Below, piece by piece: positions 1 to 4,110 of a stretch of 8,574 nt of DNA. The stretch's first letter is position 1; every line of letters begins with the position of its first letter. A program made the translations under genes and the position numbers. The DNA comes from a bacterium (GTDB lineage Bacteria; Patescibacteriota; Minisyncoccia; UBA6257; GWB1-50-10): the NCBI GenBank assembly GCA_027310975.1, contig DAICZV010000029.1, forward strand, positions 1 through 8,574. The letters run 5' to 3'. The notes under the pieces are model-generated. The model worked only from the letters and a program-made list of their open reading frames with translations. It was not told where the DNA came from and ran no database searches.

Positions 1-844
1 GCTTATCCCTGCGGAACCAGGTCATCTGGCGCTTGGCATATTGCATGGTATCGCCCGCGATGGCGCTGGCCAGGCCCCTTTCAGAATTGATTCCGCCCTG
101 GATATATTTGAGAGCGTCACGGTATTCAAATCCGAAGTCGCTCATCCTTGCCGCGCTGACGCCGGACCTTAAAAGCTGCCTGGCTTCATCGGCGAGGCCG
201 AGGCGAATCATCTTTTTAACGCGCATTGAGACCAGTTTTTTTAATTTTTCGGTTCCGGGATTCAGTCCAATCATTTCCATGTCATAGAGCGAATGGCCGG
301 CCGGCTTGGCCATAGGAACCCGGCCCAGCGCATTAACGATCTCTATGGCGCGGATTAGCCGCACCGGATTTTTCGCATCTATCGTCTTGAAGCGCCCCGG
401 GTCCATCTTTTTGAGCATGGCCGCAAGTTCCGCCGCGGTTTTTTTGGCGAGGCGCGCCCGCAGCTCTTTGTCGGGCGGGACTTCCGGCAGAACGACGTCG
501 TCCGTGACGAACCGGATGTAAAGCCCCGTTCCGCCGCAGAGGATGGGCAATTTGCCCCGGCGGGATATCTCTTTTATCTTCTTTTCCGCCAGGCGCTTGA
601 AGTCGGCGACCGTGAAGACCCGGCGGGGGCTCGCGACGTCAAGAAGGTAATGGGGGACGCCGGCCATCTCTTTTTTGGTTATCTTGCCGGTGCCGATATT
701 AAGCCCCTTATACACCTGGCGCGAATCGGCCGAAATTATCTCGCCGTGGAATCGTTTAGCGAGCTTTACGGCCAAGGCGCTCTTGCCGGAGGCCGTCGGC
801 CCCACGACGACGAGGAGTTTCTGTCTATTTGACTTTTTGTCCAT
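1..844 (-). CDS. miaA: tRNA dimethylallyltransferase MiaA, 3' end cut by window edge
   Basis: MiaA transfers the dimethylallyl group to N6 of A37 in tRNAs that read codons starting with U. I translated the minus strand from the ATG at 844-842 and found 281 uninterrupted codons reaching the window edge; the family is usually about 300-315 residues, so only a short C-terminal tail is missing. Visible motifs are the P-loop GPTASGKS (residues 15-22), the catalytic/substrate segment ISADSRQVY (37-45), GTGK (51-54), PHYLLD (64-69), GGTGLYI (104-110), the RLIRAIE helix, and QMTWFRRD near the truncated end. The start follows from the P-loop spacing and from a TATAAT ending 7 nt upstream, which predicts a leaderless mRNA; no Shine-Dalgarno is present. 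The gene is divergent from the small gene at 885. The identification is secure and nothing in the sequence suggests loss of activity. Confidence 0.96.
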   Translation of the reverse strand, partial: MDKKSNRQKLLVVVGPTASGKSALAVKLAKRFHGEIISADSRQVYKGLNIGTGKITKKEMAGVPHYLLDVASPRRVFTVADFKRLAEKKIKEISRRGKLPILCGGTGLYIRFVTDDVVLPEVPPDKELRARLAKKTAAELAAMLKKMDPGRFKTIDAKNPVRLIRAIEIVNALGRVPMAKPAGHSLYDMEMIGLNPGTEKLKKLVSMRVKKMIRLGLADEARQLLRSGVSAARMSDFGFEYRDALKYIQGGINSERGLASAIAGDTMQYAKRQMTWFRRDK

Positions 845-859
845 TTATGGTATTATACC
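829..859. promoter_or_regulatory. Overlapping divergent promoters sharing a palindromic -10
   Basis: The 11-bp palindrome GGTATTATACC (849-859) carries a -10 on each strand. On plus, TTGACT (829-834), a 16-bp spacer and an extended -10 (TGG then TATTAT, 851-856) form a near-consensus sigma-70-type promoter for the small gene at 885. On minus, TATAAT (857-852) lies 7 nt before the miaA ATG, so transcription should start at or next to the start codon. I see no good minus-strand -35. The plus -35 lies inside the first miaA codons. The two polymerases could not occupy the site together, so the genes may be expressed in mutual exclusion; this is inference. Confidence 0.7.
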
Positions 860-884
860 GTCAATTCAAAAAGGAGGTTGTAAG

Positions 885-1052
885 TTGAAAAAAGTATTGA
901 TTGTCTTGGCGGTCACTGCGGCGGTCGCAACCGGAGTCGTAATCGTCTCAAGGGCGTTGTCCAACGGAGACGCCGTGATAGCGGACGAAGACGATGAGCT
1001 TGAAAGGCGGATGGTCGCGGAATGCGAACTCCCGGTTCGCAACGCGGCGTAG
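885..1052 (+). CDS. Small membrane-anchored protein of unknown function (55 aa, TTG start)
   Basis: The product is 55 residues from a TTG start. The start is supported by AAGGAGG at 871-877 with a 7-nt spacer and by a near-consensus promoter at 829-856. Residues 1-3 (MKK) are basic, residues 4-21 form one hydrophobic helix (VLIVLAVTAAVATGVVIV), and the rest is short, polar and acidic (DEDDELERR at 34-42) with one cysteine at 47. This fits a single-pass membrane protein with a short tail, or a signal peptide with a very short mature peptide. There is no lipobox. A longer in-frame reading from 675 would run through miaA antisense sequence and ignore the strong ribosome site, so I reject it. A terminator follows 16 nt after the stop, making this a self-contained transcription unit. 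I do not recognise the family. Confidence 0.72.
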   Translation: MKKVLIVLAVTAAVATGVVIVSRALSNGDAVIADEDDELERRMVAECELPVRNAA

Positions 1053-1067
1053 TCATATCCAGTTTCC

Positions 1068-1098
1068 GGGTGGTCTTTATTGGCCACCCATTTTATTT
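1068..1098 (+). terminator. Rho-independent terminator after the small gene
   Basis: An 8-bp stem (GGGTGGTC, 1068-1075, with GGCCACCC, 1082-1089, including one G-U pair) closes a 6-nt loop and is followed by ATTTTATTT. It ends the transcript from 829-1052. The 3' arm can instead pair forward (CCCATT 1087-1092 with AATGGG 1099-1104), so two overlapping hairpins compete. The U-tract is interrupted, so efficiency may be moderate. Confidence 0.65.
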
Positions 1099-1101
1099 AA
1101 T

Positions 1102-1178
1102 GGGCTTAGCATTCTGAAAAAGTGCGTAAGACTTGGCCAAGCGGCCCGGAGCGCTCACTTTTTGAGAATGCTAAGCCC
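1102..1178. repeat. 77-bp imperfect palindrome abutting the thrS stop codon
   Basis: Two 23-nt arms (1102-1124 and 1156-1178) are reverse complements with one mismatch, separated by 31 nt that hold a nested GGCC-AAGC-GGCC hairpin (1135-1146). The outer arm begins GGGCTTAGCATTCT. The right arm ends on the last base of the thrS TAG stop. Transcribed from thrS it would form a very stable 3'-UTR hairpin, but no clean U-run follows on the minus strand, so it is not a textbook terminator. It could be an mRNA-stabilising or processing hairpin, or a small mobile palindromic element (REP/MITE-like). Confidence 0.8.
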
Positions 1179-2959
1179 TATTTCTTCTCTTCTACTTCCT
1201 GCTTCACTTTCTCAATGAACTTCATCGGGCTCATCGTGACCGTCTCTTTCTTGTGCCTTTCGCGGACATTGATGAGCTTGCTTTCTATCTCCTTGTCGCC
1301 GACGACCAGGATATAGGGAATCTTTTGCATTTCCGCCTCGCGGATGTTCTTGCCGAGCGTCTCGCCGGTAGAGGCAACCTCCGCGCGAATGTCGCTCCTC
1401 TTGAGCTCGGCGGCGATGCCCTGGGCATAATCCAAATGCCGGTCGGCGATGGGGATGACGCGCGCCTGGACGGGCGAGAGCCATACGGGGAAGTCGCCCG
1501 CAAGGTGCTCAATAATGACGGCCAGGAAGCGTTCAATGGAACCCATGATGGCCGCGTGTATCATCACGATGCGTTCCTCCTTTCCTTCCTCATTGATGCA
1601 GAAGAGGTTGAAGCGTTCCGGCATGTTCACATCTAATTGGATGGTAGCCACCTGCCACTCGCGGCCCAGGGAGTCCTTGGCCATGAAGTCCAGCTTGGGG
1701 CCGTAAAAGGCGGCTTCGCCCAGACCTTCCATGAGTTCGGCGTTCTTCGTAGCGGCGATCTCGCGCAAGGTGCTCTCGGCGAACTGCCACTTTTTCTTGT
1801 CGCCCAGGAACTTTTCCGGGTGTTTGGGGTCGTGGGTAGAGATGCGGATGCGGAGCTTGAAGCCGAAGGCGCCGTAGAAGGTTTCAATAATGTCCCAGAT
1901 CTTCACGAACTCCTCTTTGACCTGCGAGAGGCGGCAGAAGACGTGGGCATCGTCCTGGGTGATGGCCCGCACGCGGGAAAGGCCGGAAAGTTCTCCGGTC
2001 TGCTCGTCGCGGTAAACTTTCGTGGTGTTAGCGTAGCGCTGGGGAAGCTCCCGGTAGCTCCAATTCTTGCGGGCGTAGATCTGGGTGTGGTGCGGGCAGT
2101 TCATCGGCTTCATCGCGAAGACGTGGCCCTCGCGGGTCTCTATCTTGAAAAGATCATCCTTGAACTTCTCCCAGTGGCCGCTCCGCTCGTAAAGGTCTTT
2201 CTTCGTGATGTGGGGAATGTCCACTTGTTCGTATCCGGCTTTCTTGCGGAGCTGCCAGACGAAATCGTCCAAGAGGTTCCGGACGAGCGTGCCCTTGGGC
2301 GTCCAAAGCGGCAAGCCGGCGCCCACGAGGTCGGAGAAGGTAAAGAGGTCCAATTCCACGCCGAGCTTCTTATGGTCGCGGCGCTTGGCCTCTTCCACCA
2401 TCGTGAGGTAGTCGTCCAGTTCCTTTTTGGTCTCAAAGGCCAGGCCGTAGATGCGCTGGAGCTGGGGCCGCTTTTCGTCCCCGCGCCAATAGGCACCGGC
2501 GATCTTATCCAGTTTGAAGGCGACCGGGTTTATCTCCGACGTGTTTTTGACGTGGCCGCCGCGGCACAAATCAACGAAGTATTTAGTATCTGGTATTTTG
2601 TATTTAGCAGACGACGGTTTGCCGGTGGCATAAACCGAAAGCGGACTTTTCTCTTTTTGAAAATCTTTTATAAGTTCCAGCTTAAAGGGTTGCTCCTTGA
2701 ATAACTTCTTCGCTTCGGCCGGCGTCACCTTTTTTCCGGAGAAAGGCAGTTTGGCATTCACCCATTCCCGCATGGTCGCCTCAAGCTCTTTTAAGTCCTC
2801 GGGCGCGAGGGGGCGGGGGAGCTTGAAGTCGTAGTAGAAGCCGTTTTCAATGACCGGACCGATGCCGAGCTTCGCCTTCGGGAACTTCTTTAAAACCGCG
2901 GCCGCCAAAAGATGCGCCAGCGAATGCCTGATTCCGTCAATTTTCTCCGCTTTTGCCAT
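1178..2959 (-). CDS. thrS: Threonyl-tRNA synthetase without TGS domain
   Basis: Class II synthetase that charges tRNA-Thr with threonine and removes mischarged serine. It has 593 residues against about 640 in E. coli, because the N-terminal TGS domain is absent: the protein opens at the editing domain with HSLAH (H12, H16) and continues to CRGGH (C132, H136), where the usual form is CRGPH. The catalytic core shows PMNCPHH (C288), motif 2 YRDEQTGELSGLSRVR with R317, QDDAHVFC (H339) and VMIHAAIMGSIERF (H468). C288, H339 and H468 match the zinc ligands C334, H385 and H511 of E. coli. The usual Arg after the last ligand is Ala here. Residues from about 493 form the anticodon-binding domain. The ATG at 2959-2957 is the only sensible start; a TATAAT 9 nt upstream predicts an almost leaderless mRNA. 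Residues 119-127 derive from a heptanucleotide repeat. Confidence 0.97.
   Translation of the reverse strand: MAKAEKIDGIRHSLAHLLAAAVLKKFPKAKLGIGPVIENGFYYDFKLPRPLAPEDLKELEATMREWVNAKLPFSGKKVTPAEAKKLFKEQPFKLELIKDFQKEKSPLSVYATGKPSSAKYKIPDTKYFVDLCRGGHVKNTSEINPVAFKLDKIAGAYWRGDEKRPQLQRIYGLAFETKKELDDYLTMVEEAKRRDHKKLGVELDLFTFSDLVGAGLPLWTPKGTLVRNLLDDFVWQLRKKAGYEQVDIPHITKKDLYERSGHWEKFKDDLFKIETREGHVFAMKPMNCPHHTQIYARKNWSYRELPQRYANTTKVYRDEQTGELSGLSRVRAITQDDAHVFCRLSQVKEEFVKIWDIIETFYGAFGFKLRIRISTHDPKHPEKFLGDKKKWQFAESTLREIAATKNAELMEGLGEAAFYGPKLDFMAKDSLGREWQVATIQLDVNMPERFNLFCINEEGKEERIVMIHAAIMGSIERFLAVIIEHLAGDFPVWLSPVQARVIPIADRHLDYAQGIAAELKRSDIRAEVASTGETLGKNIREAEMQKIPYILVVGDKEIESKLINVRERHKKETVTMSPMKFIEKVKQEVEEKK
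2579..2606. repeat. Four tandem 7-nt units inside thrS
   Basis: On the plus strand the units are GTATTTA, GTATCTG, GTATTTT and GTATTTA, without gaps. On the coding strand they give the AT-rich stretch encoding KYKIPDTKY, just before the editing motif YFVDLCRGGH. Three units equal 21 nt, so the array can grow or shrink by seven codons without a frameshift. The patch differs sharply in base composition from the surrounding GC-rich thrS. Confidence 0.75.
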
Positions 2960-2968
2960 AGTGAATAT

Positions 2969-2974
2969 ATTATA
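2969..2974 (-). promoter_or_regulatory. thrS -10 box, near-leaderless promoter
   Basis: A perfect TATAAT reads on the minus strand with 9 nt to the thrS ATG, so the transcript would start about 0-2 nt before the start codon. I see no convincing -35 at 16-18 bp, no TG extension and no Shine-Dalgarno. The same geometry occurs before miaA and rnhB, which supports the call. Confidence 0.6.
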
Positions 2975-3001
2975 GGCAAATTCGGGTCTTTTTGGTATTC
3001 A

Positions 3002-3030
3002 TTGACTATATTCTAATTTTGTGCTAGATT
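3002..3030 (+). promoter_or_regulatory. Strong promoter of the orphan gene at 3121
   Basis: TTGACT (3002-3007), a 17-bp spacer and TAGATT (3025-3030) preceded by TGC give a consensus-spaced, extended -10 promoter. The expected start near 3037 leaves a leader of about 84 nt, unlike the leaderless housekeeping genes nearby. It is divergent from the thrS -10, with about 30 bp between the two elements. Confidence 0.7.
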
Positions 3031-3066
3031 ATAAGCGCAATTTTACAAGAGCAGGTGGTCCGCTGT

Positions 3067-3113
3067 CTTTCCCCGAACTAACGAAGGGAAGGCCGGGCGC
3101 CAAAAATAAGGAG
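3067..3113 (+). promoter_or_regulatory. Structured 5' leader with hairpin and Shine-Dalgarno
   Basis: CTTTCCC (3067-3073) pairs with GGGAAGG (3086-3092) around a 12-nt loop, with one G-U pair. A further GC-rich run follows, and then AAGGAG (3108-3113) sits 7 nt before the ATG at 3121. The Shine-Dalgarno is not in the stem, so it should be open. I do not recognise a riboswitch class; the hairpin may simply protect the 5' end. Confidence 0.5.
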
Positions 3114-3120
3114 AATCGTC

Positions 3121-3747
3121 ATGGCGAAAAAGTATATCGTCACAGGCGAACAGTATGTTCAGATTGACAGGATCATGACCGACATCAAGCGCCAGATCTA
3201 CACGCGAAGCGGTAGTCCGCTAGATCCGGAAGCGGTGATAAAAAGGTTACGGGCAATCAATGACCCGATGCAATACATCATCGGACAAAAATTGCGTTCG
3301 TTTGAGATCATTGCTGCCGGTGTTACTCTAAAAACCGCGCCGTTCCTAAAGAAAGACTTCTTCAAAACAGGTGGCTCTCCAGCGTTCTACTTCTGGAATG
3401 ATTTCACGAAGCTGATTCTTTCGGAAATCCCCGATGAGATACCGGATTGTGTGGGAAGGATCACCAAAACCAAGCTGACCAAAGATATGTACAATAAGCG
3501 TATACTTGCCGAGCTTGATAACCCGAAACCCTTCACCGTTTTGGAATTCGCCGCCATTATGTATGCCCTTTTAATGGACACGTCTAATGAAGGCGAGTGT
3601 TTTTTGTTTCACGTCCAGCGGAAGGATGGTTGCGTCGTGACGGTGGACGTGCACTGGGACTCTGGTGGCCGCTTGTGGCGCTGTGATGCGGGCGCATTTA
3701 ATGACCACGGCTTGCCTGTGGGCAGTGTCGTCGTCTCCCGAAGCTGA
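3121..3747 (+). CDS. Orphan soluble protein of unknown function (208 aa)
   Basis: I do not recognise a characterised family. The start is set by AAGGAG with a 7-nt spacer. The N-terminus (YIVTGEQYVQID, residues 5-16, then DIKRQI and GSPLDPEAV to about residue 39) resembles from memory the opening of hypothetical proteins in Patescibacteria genomes, which I cannot verify here. The middle (about 60-108) contains PAFYFWNDFTKLIL and EIPDEIP; the C-terminus (about 160-208) is beta-rich in appearance, with HVQRKDG, VDVHWDSGGRLWRCDAGAF and a final GSVVVSRS. No signal peptide or membrane helix is seen. Cysteines are at 110, 160, 171 and 188, without a clear metal-binding pattern. Codon use is visibly more AT-rich than in thrS or dnaE. 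With its own promoter, leader and terminators it forms an isolated cassette, which hints at acquisition by transfer, but that is inference. Confidence 0.85.
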   Translation: MAKKYIVTGEQYVQIDRIMTDIKRQIYTRSGSPLDPEAVIKRLRAINDPMQYIIGQKLRSFEIIAAGVTLKTAPFLKKDFFKTGGSPAFYFWNDFTKLILSEIPDEIPDCVGRITKTKLTKDMYNKRILAELDNPKPFTVLEFAAIMYALLMDTSNEGECFLFHVQRKDGCVVTVDVHWDSGGRLWRCDAGAFNDHGLPVGSVVVSRS

Positions 3748-3776
3748 TCAGATTTTAGATTCTCAGGTTTCGTTTC

Positions 3777-3812
3777 GTCCCGTTCGTCGTTCCATGATGA
3801 GCGGGACTTTTA
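3777..3812 (+). terminator. First of two tandem terminator hairpins after the orphan gene
   Basis: GTCCCG (3777-3782) pairs with CGGGAC (3802-3807) around a 19-nt loop and is followed by TTTTATT. Within that loop and its right flank, ATGATGAG (3794-3801) can instead pair with CTCATCAT (3823-3830) in the next hairpin, so the two terminators and this alternative pairing exclude one another. Confidence 0.5.
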
Positions 3813-3814
3813 TT

Positions 3815-3852
3815 GCCCCTTCCTCATCATTTCGAGGGAGGGGCGTTTTTTT
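3815..3852 (+). terminator. Strong Rho-independent terminator of the orphan gene
   Basis: An 11-bp stem (3815-3825 with 3834-3844, one G-U pair) with an 8-nt loop is followed by G and seven Ts (3846-3852). This is the best terminator in the window. On the minus strand the stem is not followed by a T-run, so it should not terminate dnaE read-through. Confidence 0.9.
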
Positions 3853-3933
3853 AAAAAATAAAAAGCATCTGTAGATTTTCTCTCCCAAAGAAACCTCTCG
3901 CAGCGAGGCAACGAATTCACGAGCGAAGACGAA

Positions 3934-3966
3934 GCCCTGCACTACAACGCCGTTGTAGTACGGGGC
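3934..3966. repeat. Cruciform-type hairpin inside the left module
   Basis: ACTACAACG (3941-3949) and CGTTGTAGT (3951-3959) are perfect arms around a single C. After one mismatch, GCCCTG (3934-3939) pairs with CGGGGC (3961-3966) through one G-U. No counterpart occurs in the right module, so it accounts for much of their length difference and may be a later insertion. Confidence 0.65.
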
Positions 3967-4003
3967 GAAGGAGCGGGAATTTATCACTGTCCGAATCCCG
4001 CTA

Positions 4004-4019
4004 GTATAATTAATTATAC
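4004..4019. promoter_or_regulatory. Perfect 16-bp palindrome with TATAAT on both strands
   Basis: GTATAATTAATTATAC is perfectly symmetric and gives a consensus -10 in each direction (4005-4010 plus; 4018-4013 minus). The symmetric GGAATTTATCA sequences lie about where -35 boxes would be but do not match TTGACA. Plus-strand transcription would run antisense into the 3' end of dnaE. It could also be an operator or the tip of a cruciform. Confidence 0.4.
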
Positions 4020-4110
4020 CAAGGTTGAGTTTGATAAATTCCGTCGCGGATGAGGATGAGCGAGCCGGAAGCCGTCCGAGCGAGAGCTTGGTTGATGAGG
4101 GAGAGAAAAT

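Noticed and set aside
675..1052. 125-codon frame extending the small gene upstream from 675
   Set aside because: The first 70 codons lie antisense to miaA; the promoter at 829-856 and AAGGAGG at 871-877 place the true start at 885.
1094..1183. TATTT on both sides of the 77-bp palindrome as a possible target-site duplication
   Set aside because: The left copy is separated from the arm by three bases and the motif is trivial in AT-rich DNA.
1637..2704. 355-codon open frame on the plus strand, antisense to thrS
   Set aside because: It is complementary to the conserved thrS core, shows no recognisable domain, and has no promoter or Shine-Dalgarno.
3763..3987. 74-codon minus-strand frame across the terminators and left inverted module
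   Set aside because: It runs through two terminator hairpins and a palindrome and has no ribosome site; it is best explained as a reading of the repeat.
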